Positions 25,806-34,495 of a stretch of 64,000 bases of DNA are shown in pieces; the first letter of the stretch is position 1; each line of letters starts with the position of its first letter. The position numbers and the translations under genes were made by a program. The stretch lies in the NCBI GenBank assembly GCA_000434015.1, contig HF999519.1, positions 115,036-179,035 of the forward strand, given 5' to 3'. Origin of the DNA: Clostridium sp. CAG:571. Lineage in GTDB: Bacteria > Bacillota > Clostridia > TANB77 > CAG-508. The notes under the pieces are model-generated. The model saw nothing but the letters and a program-made list of their open reading frames with translations. It searched no databases and was not told the DNA's origin.

Positions 25806-28000
25806 ATGTCTGAAATAAAAGATGTAACAATAGATGATATAGTAAAAAGAATGAAACAAAATAATAAAAAAGCAGATACAAAAATAATAATAAGAGCATA
25901 TGAATATGCTAAATCTCATCATGGGGATCAGTTAAGAAAATCGGGAGAACCATATATTATACATCCAATACAAGTTGCATATATATTAGCCACACTAGAA
26001 TTAGATGAAAGTACAATATGTGCAGCACTTTTACATGATGTTGTAGAAGATACAGATGTAACTATAAGAGATTTAGCAAAAGAATTTTCAGAAGAAATTG
26101 CTCGGAATGGTAGATGGTGTAACAAAACTTGGAAAATTAAAATATACAAGTGCAGAGGAGCAACAAGTAGAAAATTATAGAAAAATGTTTTTGGCTATGG
26201 GAAAAGACATTAGAGTAATTTTGATTAAACTTGCGGATAGACTTCATAATATGAGAACTTTAAAATATTTAAGAAGAGATAGACAAATAGCAATTTCTAA
26301 AGAAACAATGGATTTATATGCACCGCTTGCAAATAGACTTGGTATGTACAGCTTAAAGTGGGAACTAGAAGATCTATCTTTTAAATATTTATATCCAGAA
26401 GATTTTAAAGAAATTGTAGAAGGAATAGACAAAAAAAGAGAAGAAAGATTAGAATTCATTGATAATATAATGGATGAAATAAGAGCAGAATTAAAAAAAG
26501 AAAAAATAGAAGCGGAAATAACAGGAAGAGCAAAACATTTATATAGTATATATAGAAAGATGAAAAGAGATGGCAAAAATATAGATCAAATTTATGACTT
26601 ATTTGCATTGAGAATATTAGTTAATTCTGTAAAAGATTGTTATGCTGCCCTTCGGAGTTGTTCATGAATTATATAATCCTATGCCAGGAAGATTTAAAGA
26701 TTATATAGCAGTTCCAAAACCAAATATGTATCAATCATTACATACTACACTTATTGGACCAAAAGGAACACCTTTTGAAGTACAAATTCGTACATGGGAT
26801 ATGCATAGAATAGCTGAATTTGGTATTGCTGCACACTGGGCATACAAAGAAGCAAATAAAGATAAAAAAACATCAGTAGTGGTAAATGAAGATAAACTTG
26901 CATGGCTTAGAGAAACATTAGAATGGCAAAAAGATATGCAAGATCCACAAGAGTTTTTAAACACATTAAAAACAGAATTATTTGAAGATGAAGTATATGT
27001 TTTTACTCCAAGAGGAGAGATAAAAGTATTACCAAGAGGAAGTACTCCTATAGATTTTGCATATAATATTCACGAAGAAATAGGACATCATATGACAGGT
27101 GCAAAAATAAATAGCAAAATGATGCCAATTATTACACACTTACATAATGGAGATATTGTAGAAATCATTACATCAGACCAAGCAAAAGGACCAAGTAGAG
27201 ATTGGCTAAAATTTGTAAAAAGTTCAAGTGCAAAAAATAAAATTCAAGGATGGTTTAAGAAAAACCAAAGAGAAGAAAATATAGTAAAAGGTAAAGATTT
27301 AATAGAAAAGGAAATAAAAAGACTAGGAATAAGTTATTCTAGTTTATTTAAAACAGAATATATAAATGCAGCTTTGAATAGATATAAATTTAATACAATA
27401 GATGATATGTATTCTAGTGTCGGTTTTGGAGCAATATCTGCAGGAAAAGTAATTGCTAGAATGTTAGAAGAATATAGAAAAGAACACGAGACAGAAAACT
27501 TAGAAGAAAAGCTAGAAGAATTGTCAAAAGAAAGAGTAGTACATTCTAAACCATCTAGTGTTGGAGTAGTAGTAGAAGGTATAGATAACTGTTTAGTAAG
27601 ACTTTCAAAATGTTGTAATCCGGTTCCTGGTGATGAAATAGTTGGATTTATTACAAGAGGAAGAGGAGTTTCTGTCCATCGTAAAGATTGCATTAATATG
27701 AAAGATTTGATTAGTCAAGATGGTAGAATGATAGATGTATACTGGTATGATGAACCACGAGCATCTTATAGTGTTGATATAGAAATATATGCAAATGATA
27801 GAGCAGGACTTTTATCAGATATTATAAAAGAAGTAGGTAATAATAAATGTAAGTTGATTGCTGTAAATTCTAAGGCAAACAAAGAAAGAATTGCAATGAC
27901 AGAAATAACAGTAGAAGTTGAAAATTTAGAGGAATTAAATAAAATACTAAAAAACTTAAGAAAAGTTGATAGTGTTTATGAGGTTAAGAGAAAGAAATAA
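25806..28000 (+). CDS. rel: bifunctional (p)ppGpp synthetase/hydrolase with two CGGN recoding sites
   Basis: Makes and degrades the stringent alarmone (p)ppGpp. Skipping the C at 26103 and 26653 restores one 730-residue protein of normal Rel length. Domains: HD hydrolase (HHGDQLRKSGEPYIIHP about 38-54, HDVVEDTD about 78-85); synthetase (GRAKHLYSIYRKMKRDG about 240-256, then the restored LGVVHELYNPMPGRFKDYI); TGS (about 385-445); C-terminal zinc-finger and ACT domains (KCCNPVPGDEI, and the ACT domain to 730). ATG 25806 lies 9 bases after GGGAGG; the ATG at 25797 is too close. Restored glycines are 100 and 283, both in conserved blocks. Confidence 0.94.
26103..26106 (+). other. recoding site 4: GCT-CGGA-ATG in rel
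   Basis: In-frame CGG at codon 100. Dropping the C restores E-E-I-A-G-M-V-D-G-V-T-K-L, the conserved hydrolase-domain block. Triplet reading stops after 28 further codons. Confidence 0.92.
26653..26656 (+). other. recoding site 5: CTT-CGGA-GTT in rel
   Basis: In-frame CGG after site 4. Dropping the C restores C-Y-A-A-L-G-V-V-H-E-L-Y, the conserved synthetase-domain block. Triplet reading gives R-S-C-S then stop. Confidence 0.92.
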
Positions 28001-28014
28001 AAAGAAGGGATAAA

Positions 28015-28668
28015 ATGATACTAAAGAGAATAAAAGTAAGAGCTATGATAGATGAACCTACCAATTGTTATATAGTGCAAGATGAAATCTCGAAAGAGAC
28101 TATGGTTATCGATCCTGGAGCAGAGCCAGACAAAATAATAGAGATGTTAGATGTATTATCTGCAAAAGTTAAATATATATATTTAACACATTGTCATGGA
28201 GATCATATAGGAGCAGTTAATGATGTTAAAGAGAAAAAAGGTGGAAAAATATTAATTCATAGATATGATGCAGAAGGACTATATAATGATAGCATTAGTT
28301 TATGTTCATATATAGGAATGGAACCACCAAAAGAACTTGAAGCAGACTCAAGAGTTGATGATGGTGATTTGATACATGTTGGAAACTTAGAATTTAGAAT
28401 AATTCATACACCAGGGCATACAAAAGGAGGAAGTTCTATTTATTGTAAAAAGGAAAATTTACTGTTTTCTGGAGATACAATATTTAGAGGAACTTGGGGA
28501 AGAACAGATTTACCAACAGGTAGCTTTACAGATATAATAGATTCTATTATGAATAAAATATTAATTTTACCAGATGATACAATTATTTATCCAGGACATG
28601 GAAAATCAACTAAAATAAAAGAAGAAAAACCAATATATTATGAGTTACATGCAAGAAGAGATATGTAA
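28015..28668 (+). CDS. metallo-beta-lactamase-fold hydrolase, glyoxalase II-like
   Basis: 217 residues. Metal-binding motif THCHGDHIGA (about 57-66), HTPGHTKGGSS (about 124-134), LLFSGDTIF (about 143-151), YPGHGKST (about 195-202). This is the hydroxyacylglutathione-hydrolase-like group; in Clostridia, which mostly lack glutathione, the thioester substrate is unknown. AGAAGGG precedes the ATG, 14 bases after rel. A stable recJ-rel-MBL-hisS order is common in Clostridia. Confidence 0.92.
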   Translation: MILKRIKVRAMIDEPTNCYIVQDEISKETMVIDPGAEPDKIIEMLDVLSAKVKYIYLTHCHGDHIGAVNDVKEKKGGKILIHRYDAEGLYNDSISLCSYIGMEPPKELEADSRVDDGDLIHVGNLEFRIIHTPGHTKGGSSIYCKKENLLFSGDTIFRGTWGRTDLPTGSFTDIIDSIMNKILILPDDTIIYPGHGKSTKIKEEKPIYYELHARRDM

Positions 28669-28691
28669 TAAAAAAGAGAGGAGGAATGTAG

Positions 28692-29945
28692 ATGATACAA
28701 AAACCAAAAGGTACAAAGGATATATTGCCAAGTGAAATATATAAATGGCAATATATTGAGTCTGAAATAAAAGATATATTTGAAAATTATGGATTTAAAG
28801 AAATTAGAGTTCCTGTATTTGAAAACACAGAATTATTTCAAAGAGGTGTTGGAGAAACTACAGATGTTGTACAAAAAGAAATGTATACATTTAATGATAA
28901 AGGTGGAAGAAGCATTACATTAAGACCAGAGGGAACTGCAGGGGTTGTTAGAGCCTATATAGAAGATGGAATGGCAAGTTTACCATCACCTATAAAAATG
29001 TGGTATAACATGTCAATGTATAGATATGAAAATGTTCAGAAAGGTAGATTAAGAGAGTTTCACCAAATTGGGGCTGAAATGATAGAAGCATCTTCATATT
29101 TAGCTGATGTTGAAATTATAACAATGGCAAATGAAATTTTTAATAGATTAAATATTAAAGATGTAACTTTAACTATAAACAGTATTGGATGTCCTTCATG
29201 TAGAAAAAAATACCAAGAAGCATTAAGAGAGTTTATAAAACCAAATCTTGAAAGCTATTGTGAAACGTGTAAAACTAGATTTGAAAAAAATCCAATGAGA
29301 ATATTAGATTGTAAAGAAAAAAAATGTAAAGAACTAAATCAAGGGGCACCAATTATTTTAGATTACTTATGTGAAGAATGTAAAGAACATTTTGAAAATG
29401 TAAAAAAGATGCTTGATAATTTAGGAATAGAATATATTATAGATCCAGGTATAGTAAGAGGTTTAGATTATTATACAAAAACTGTATTTGAATTTATTTC
29501 TAAAAATGAAGGATATACTGTTTTGGCTGGTGGCAGATATGATGGATTAATTAAAGAATTGGATGGAAAAGAAACTAAAGCAATTGGATTTGCAATGGGA
29601 GTAGAAAGACTAGTTGAGGTTTATGAAAAATACAATAAAGATAATATGGTAAAAGATAAAACAATGTCTTTATATATAGCCAATATAGGAAATGAAGCTA
29701 ATATATTTGCTTCGAAATTAGTACAAGAATTAAGACAAGCAGGAATTTTTGTGGAAAAAGATATTTCAGAAAAAAGTTTAAAAGCACAATTAAAGTATGC
29801 TGATAAGAAAAACAGCAAATATACAATAATTATTGGTGATGATGAAATAAAACAAGGTGAAGCAAAAATAAAAAATATGGATTCAGGTGAAGAAAATAAA
29901 ATTAAATTGACAAAAGAAGATATTATAAAATTTATAAATAGATAA
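28692..29945 (+). CDS. hisS: histidine-tRNA ligase
   Basis: Charges tRNA-His. 417 residues, class II. Motif 1 near QRGVGETTDVVQKEMY, motif 2 SITLRPEGTAGVVRAYIE, histidine-specific motifs GLDYYTKTVFEF and GGRYDGLIKELDG, and a C-terminal anticodon-binding domain. The insertion domain has several cysteines (CPSCRKK, CETCKTRF, CKEKKCKE, CEECKEH), a zinc-knuckle variant common in Clostridia. AGAGGAGGA precedes the ATG. No T-box is visible in the 23-base gap upstream, so it is probably transcribed from further up. Confidence 0.96.
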   Translation: MIQKPKGTKDILPSEIYKWQYIESEIKDIFENYGFKEIRVPVFENTELFQRGVGETTDVVQKEMYTFNDKGGRSITLRPEGTAGVVRAYIEDGMASLPSPIKMWYNMSMYRYENVQKGRLREFHQIGAEMIEASSYLADVEIITMANEIFNRLNIKDVTLTINSIGCPSCRKKYQEALREFIKPNLESYCETCKTRFEKNPMRILDCKEKKCKELNQGAPIILDYLCEECKEHFENVKKMLDNLGIEYIIDPGIVRGLDYYTKTVFEFISKNEGYTVLAGGRYDGLIKELDGKETKAIGFAMGVERLVEVYEKYNKDNMVKDKTMSLYIANIGNEANIFASKLVQELRQAGIFVEKDISEKSLKAQLKYADKKNSKYTIIIGDDEIKQGEAKIKNMDSGEENKIKLTKEDIIKFINR

Positions 29946-30028
29946 TAAAACTATCATATTTTTTTATGTACAAGCATATATTTATATAATAGGAAGTTTT
30001 TATATAGCTTGTGACAAAGGAGAAAAAT

Positions 30029-31183
30029 ATGGTAAGTGTAACAGTTGTAAATAGAAAAGATGCAGTAAAATATCTAGTAAGAATCGGAATAGCTATTATT
30101 ATAGTTTGGATTTTTACTAGGTATTTTTGTAGTTTAAAAGGTAAAAATACATCTAATGAAGAGGTAAAATGCGAAAATCAAAAAGTTTTTATATCTTGTT
30201 TAGATGATACAATTCCTACAATTAAAGAAGTGAATAATGAAGAAAATGATACTGAAGATTCAGTAGAACCATTAAAACTTGCACTAACAAAAGAAATTAC
30301 GGCATTAAATTCACTTATAGAAAAAGAAAACTTAGAGGATTTAAATTTGGAAAAAGTAGAATCTAGTATAAGTGAAAATGAAGTAAGTAATGTAGAAGAA
30401 AAAACAGAAATACAGAAAGCTGCAACAGGAGTTACAACAGAAGTTCAACCGAGTAAAGTTCCGCTAAAATACACAAATACGCATAATGGAGTACAAATAA
30501 AAAATGAAAGTAAAAAAAATTTAACAGAAGAAATGTTAAAAACAGATTCTGTAAATGTTAACAATAAAAATGTATTGATTTTTCATACTCATACTTGTGA
30601 AAGTTATACAGAAACAGAAAATTCAAAATATAATCAAACAGGAAATTTTAGGACAACAGACTTGAATTTTTCTGTTTCTAGAGTGGGAACAGAACTAGAA
30701 AATCAGCTTAAATTATATGGATATAATGTATTACATGATAAAACATATCATGATTATCCATCATATACAGGATCGTATGGAAAATCTTTAGAAACAGTAC
30801 GAAATTTATTAACAACTAACAAAGATTTTGATGTTGTTTTTGATATTCACAGAGATGCAATTGCAGATAGTTCATATGCTCCTACAGTGAAAATAGGAGA
30901 TGAATATGTATCACAATTAATGTTTGTAATAGGTACTGACGGATCAGGATTAGAGCATAATAATTGGGTACAAAATTTAAGGTTTGCAATAAAAGTTCAA
31001 GAAAAAGCAAATGAAATGTATCCAGGACTTTTTAAACCAATAATTATTAGAAATTCAAGATATAATCAACATTTAGCAAAAGCTGCAAGTATTATAGAAG
31101 TAGGAGCTACTGGAAATACTTTAGAACAATCTAATAATAGTATGAAATATTTAGCAAAAGTACTTAGTGAAATTATGAAATAA
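30029..31183 (+). CDS. spoIIP: stage II sporulation protein P
   Basis: SpoIIP is the cell-wall amidase/endopeptidase that, with SpoIID and SpoIIM, drives engulfment of the forespore. 384 residues from ATG 30029 (AAAGGAG upstream). One N-terminal membrane segment (about 15-35), a variable Glu-rich linker, then the amidase domain from about 170: VLIFHTHTCESYT (metal histidine and glutamate), VFDIHRDA, and SIIEVGATGNTLEQ at the C-terminal end. Together with spoIVA it supports spore formation. Confidence 0.93.
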   Translation: MVSVTVVNRKDAVKYLVRIGIAIIIVWIFTRYFCSLKGKNTSNEEVKCENQKVFISCLDDTIPTIKEVNNEENDTEDSVEPLKLALTKEITALNSLIEKENLEDLNLEKVESSISENEVSNVEEKTEIQKAATGVTTEVQPSKVPLKYTNTHNGVQIKNESKKNLTEEMLKTDSVNVNNKNVLIFHTHTCESYTETENSKYNQTGNFRTTDLNFSVSRVGTELENQLKLYGYNVLHDKTYHDYPSYTGSYGKSLETVRNLLTTNKDFDVVFDIHRDAIADSSYAPTVKIGDEYVSQLMFVIGTDGSGLEHNNWVQNLRFAIKVQEKANEMYPGLFKPIIIRNSRYNQHLAKAASIIEVGATGNTLEQSNNSMKYLAKVLSEIMK

Positions 31184-31315
31184 AAAATAGTGTTAGAGAT
31201 TACAATTGATATAAAACAAATTTTAATATTATATTGCATAACAATAAGTTTTAATATAAAATTAAAACGATAAATATAAAAATATTATATTTGTTATTTA
31301 CAAAAGAAGGGTGGC

Positions 31316-32644
31316 ATGATAAAAATGGCGAATATAAAAGTTGACTTTAAAAATAGTGGAATTAATGATAGGTCTATAATGTTATATAAATACAGAATAG
31401 AAGATATCCACAATAAAATACATAATAATGCCAAGAAAAAAGAAGAATTTTTAGGTTGGTTAAACTTACCAAGTAATTATGATAAAAAAGAGTTCGAAAA
31501 AATAAAACAGAGTGCTAAAAAAATACAAGAATCATCAGATATACTGCTTGTAATAGGAATTGGTGGTTCATATTTAGGCGCAAGAGCAGTTATAGAGTCT
31601 TTAACAAATACTTTTTATAACATGCTAGATAAAGAAACAAGAAAAACTCCTCAGATTTTATATGTAGGAAATAATTTAAGTCCAAATTATTTAAATGATT
31701 TAATTGATGTTATAGGAAATAAAAATATTTCAATAAATGTTATATCAAAATCTGGAACAACAACAGAGCCAGCTATTGCATTTAGATTTTTTAGAGAATT
31801 TTTAGAAAGTAAATATGGACTAAAAGAAGCAAGAAAAAGAATATATGTTACTACAGATAAAAATAAAGGAGCTTTAAGAGAACTTGCAACTAAAGAAAAA
31901 TATACAACGTTTGTTATACCAGAGAATGTTGGTGGAAGATATTCAGTATTAACAGCTGTTGGATTATTACCAATAGCAACTGCTGGAATAAATATAGATA
32001 AACTTATGGAAGGTGCAAAATTTGCGCAAGAAAAATATTCTGATCCAGATATAAAATATAATGAGTGTTATAAATATGCAGTTGTGAGAAACAATTTATA
32101 TAGTAGTAAAAAAGATATCGAAATTCTAGTTACATATGAACCAAAATTACATTATATTATAGAATGGTGGAAGCAATTATTTGGGGAAAGTGAAGGAAAA
32201 GATGGAAAAGGAATTTTTCCAACAGGAGCAGAATTTACTACAGATTTACATTCATTAGGTCAATATATACAAGAGGGAAGAAGAAATTTATTTGAAACGG
32301 TTATTAATATTGAACATAGTAAAAGTGATGTAAAAATTAATTCTGATGAAGATGATTTAGATGGATTAAACTATCTTGCAGGAAAAAAGTTATCATTTGT
32401 TAATAAAAAGGCTATGCAAGGAACAATAAAGGCTCACGTTGATGGAGATGTTCCAAATATATTAATAAATATTGATGAGCTAAATGAAGAAACAATAGGT
32501 CAATTAATATACTTTTTTGAAAAAGCATGTGCTGTTTCAGGAATGCTTTTAGGAATAAATCCATTTAATCAACCAGGAGTAGAAAAATATAAAAATAACA
32601 TGTTTAAACTATTGAATAAACCAGGGTATGGTAAAGAAAAATGA
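31316..32644 (+). CDS. pgi: glucose-6-phosphate isomerase
   Basis: Interconverts glucose 6-phosphate and fructose 6-phosphate. 442 residues, the short Firmicutes form. SIS-domain motifs: GIGGSYLGARAVIE (about 79-92), SKSGTTTEPAIAFR (about 145-158), ENVGGRYSVLTAVG (about 202-215), and the C-terminal NPFNQPGVEKYKN. AAGGGTGG precedes the first ATG; an internal ATG three codons later is also possible. The stop overlaps the next gene's start by 4 bases (ATGA). Confidence 0.95.
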   Translation: MIKMANIKVDFKNSGINDRSIMLYKYRIEDIHNKIHNNAKKKEEFLGWLNLPSNYDKKEFEKIKQSAKKIQESSDILLVIGIGGSYLGARAVIESLTNTFYNMLDKETRKTPQILYVGNNLSPNYLNDLIDVIGNKNISINVISKSGTTTEPAIAFRFFREFLESKYGLKEARKRIYVTTDKNKGALRELATKEKYTTFVIPENVGGRYSVLTAVGLLPIATAGINIDKLMEGAKFAQEKYSDPDIKYNECYKYAVVRNNLYSSKKDIEILVTYEPKLHYIIEWWKQLFGESEGKDGKGIFPTGAEFTTDLHSLGQYIQEGRRNLFETVINIEHSKSDVKINSDEDDLDGLNYLAGKKLSFVNKKAMQGTIKAHVDGDVPNILINIDELNEETIGQLIYFFEKACAVSGMLLGINPFNQPGVEKYKNNMFKLLNKPGYGKEK

Positions 32645-33492
32645 TATTAAATATAAAAAAATGGTTAAAAGAAAATAAAATATCTTTAATAATATGGTTA
32701 ATATTTGAACTAGTTGCAATTATACTATTTTTAACAACACATAAAATTTTTTATTTATTTAATTTTACATATATAGGTACATGTATATTTTTAGGTGTAT
32801 ATTTATTTTCACATAAAGTTAAATTTGCAAGAAACCTAGTTCAATTTAGTGTTGGATTATATATGCTTATATACTTAGGAATTATATGTCGAGAAAATAT
32901 GCAGATAGAAGGATTTTGGTATTATTTATTTTTAGGCGTTTTTGAAGCTGCAACAATTCATTATTTTGTTGCCAAAATATGTGGTCCACTGTTTTTTGGT
33001 AGAGGTTGGTGTGGATATGCCTGTTGGACAGGAATGATATTAGATTTGTTACCATATAAAGTTCCAAAAGAAGGAAGAAAAAAGTTGGGATTTATTAGAT
33101 ATATAGTATTTCTAATATCACTACTATTTGTTGGTGCTTTGTTTGTTTTTAAAATAGAAAATTTAGAAAGCATTATGTTTTGGGCTTTCATAATAGGAAA
33201 TATAATATATTATATAATAGGAATTTTATTAGCCTTTGTATTTAAAGATAATAGAGCTTTTTGTAAATATATATGTCCTATTACAATATTTTTAAAACCA
33301 GCTAGCTATTTTTCTTATATGAGAATTATATGTAATAATGAAGAATGTATTAATTGCAAAAGATGTATAAAAAATTGTCCTATGAATGTTGATATATTAG
33401 ACAATTCGAGAAAAAGAAAAAATGGAACTGAATGTATTTTATGTTTGAATTGTATTAATGGATGTCCGAAACATGCACTAAAATTAAAGTAA
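32641..33492 (+). CDS. membrane 4Fe-4S ferredoxin-type protein, NapH/CcoG-like
   Basis: 283 residues with about five membrane helices in the first 210. A CGPLFFGRGWCGYACW motif lies between helices. Two ferredoxin cluster motifs follow at the C-terminus: CNNEECINCKRCIKNCP and CILCLNCINGCP. The layout fits NapH/RnfB-like membrane electron carriers. Electron donor and acceptor are unknown. Translationally coupled to pgi by an ATGA overlap. Confidence 0.88.
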   Translation: MILNIKKWLKENKISLIIWLIFELVAIILFLTTHKIFYLFNFTYIGTCIFLGVYLFSHKVKFARNLVQFSVGLYMLIYLGIICRENMQIEGFWYYLFLGVFEAATIHYFVAKICGPLFFGRGWCGYACWTGMILDLLPYKVPKEGRKKLGFIRYIVFLISLLFVGALFVFKIENLESIMFWAFIIGNIIYYIIGILLAFVFKDNRAFCKYICPITIFLKPASYFSYMRIICNNEECINCKRCIKNCPMNVDILDNSRKRKNGTECILCLNCINGCPKHALKLK

Positions 33493-33566
33493 AGTTTATA
33501 AAAAATTAAGAGGAAAATTAACAAAGTTATATTGATGTATTTAAATTTATAACTTATAAAATAAGA

Positions 33567-33609
33567 AAGCCTCCTTGAGATATTATCTCTTGGTGGCTTG
33601 AGCTTTTTA
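33567..33609 (+). terminator. rho-independent terminator
   Basis: AAGCCTCCTTGAGA pairs with TCTCTTGGTGGCTT around a TATTA loop, with a short T run after. Confidence 0.8.
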
Positions 33610-33691
33610 TTAGAAAATAGTATAATAAGAATGATTTTTTTAGAAAACTAAAGCTAGTTGTTAAATAGTAATTTATGGAGGTAAAATAACT

Positions 33692-34276
33692 ATGAATATA
33701 AAACAGCAAAAACAGATAAAAGCATTTTTAACTGAAAAATTTGGAAATGATAAGGGAAAGAATTTATTTAATAAGCAAGAAATAATACTTAATGAACTTA
33801 TTAAAAATATAAAAGACAAGTCAGAAAATCAGATGAAAGTGCTTGTACAAACTATTCTTCCTCGTATAGCTTTGTATAAAGTTTTGGCAAAAGATGGTTT
33901 TTCGGAAGAGGATGCATATAAGTATATGCAAAAATATATGATTGATAAGGTTGCAACAAAAAAACATTCATCTACGGCAAAAATGGAAATAATACCAGGA
34001 TTTTACTCAATTTACAGTAATATATTTCTTAAAATCATGCGCAGAACTGATTTGCAGGAAAGTGTACAAAATTACGGTAAAGATTATTTTGATGTAACTA
34101 TAAAAAAATGTCTTTGGCATACGGCTTGTGTAGAAAATGGTTGTGAAAAGTTATGTCGTCTGTTTTGTGACGTTGATGATGTGACATATGGAGGGTTAAG
34201 AAAGATAGGTTTTACACGAACAAAAACATTAGGCTATGGTGGAGATTGTTGCGATTTCCATTTTTATAAAAAATAG
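33692..34276 (+). CDS. L-2-amino-thiazoline-4-carboxylic acid hydrolase-like protein
   Basis: 194 residues. The C-terminal half has the conserved cysteine/histidine pattern of this family: KKCLWHTACVENGCEKLCRLFCDVDDVTYGG, then GFTRTKTLGYGGDCCDFHF. Characterised members open a thiazoline ring on the way to cysteine; many clostridial relatives have unknown substrates. GGAGG precedes the ATG. Stands alone between two terminators. Four CGG triplets, all out of frame (TCG-GA, ACG-GC, TAC-GG, ACG-GC). Confidence 0.85.
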   Translation: MNIKQQKQIKAFLTEKFGNDKGKNLFNKQEIILNELIKNIKDKSENQMKVLVQTILPRIALYKVLAKDGFSEEDAYKYMQKYMIDKVATKKHSSTAKMEIIPGFYSIYSNIFLKIMRRTDLQESVQNYGKDYFDVTIKKCLWHTACVENGCEKLCRLFCDVDDVTYGGLRKIGFTRTKTLGYGGDCCDFHFYKK

Positions 34277-34432
34277 TTGATAATATTTATGTAAAAATTT
34301 CTAATTTAATGCTTTGGTAGTTAATTAGATAAATAAAAATTTATTATAAGGTAAAATAAAAATTGCATAGGTGAGAAATAAACAGGAATATAGAAATTTA
34401 AAAATTATTATTTTGTTATCTTGCAGTTATGT

Positions 34433-34495
34433 TTTTTAGTACTAATAAAGAACTACTTTATTCAAAATTGTAGTGCTTTATTAGTACTAAAAATT
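34433..34495. terminator. strong bidirectional terminator
   Basis: TTTTTAGTACTAATAAAG pairs perfectly with CTTTATTAGTACTAAAAA around a 25-base loop. It ends at the stop of the HTH gene on the minus strand. Confidence 0.88.

Noticed and set aside
11452..26656. Classical +1 P-site slippage on a slow CGG codon as the sole cause
   Set aside because: Re-pairing one base forward would be poor at GCT (CTC), CCT (CTC) and ACA (CAC), and no common upstream stimulator is visible. A slow CGG may help, but a tRNA reading CGGN fits all ten sites better. Not fully excluded.
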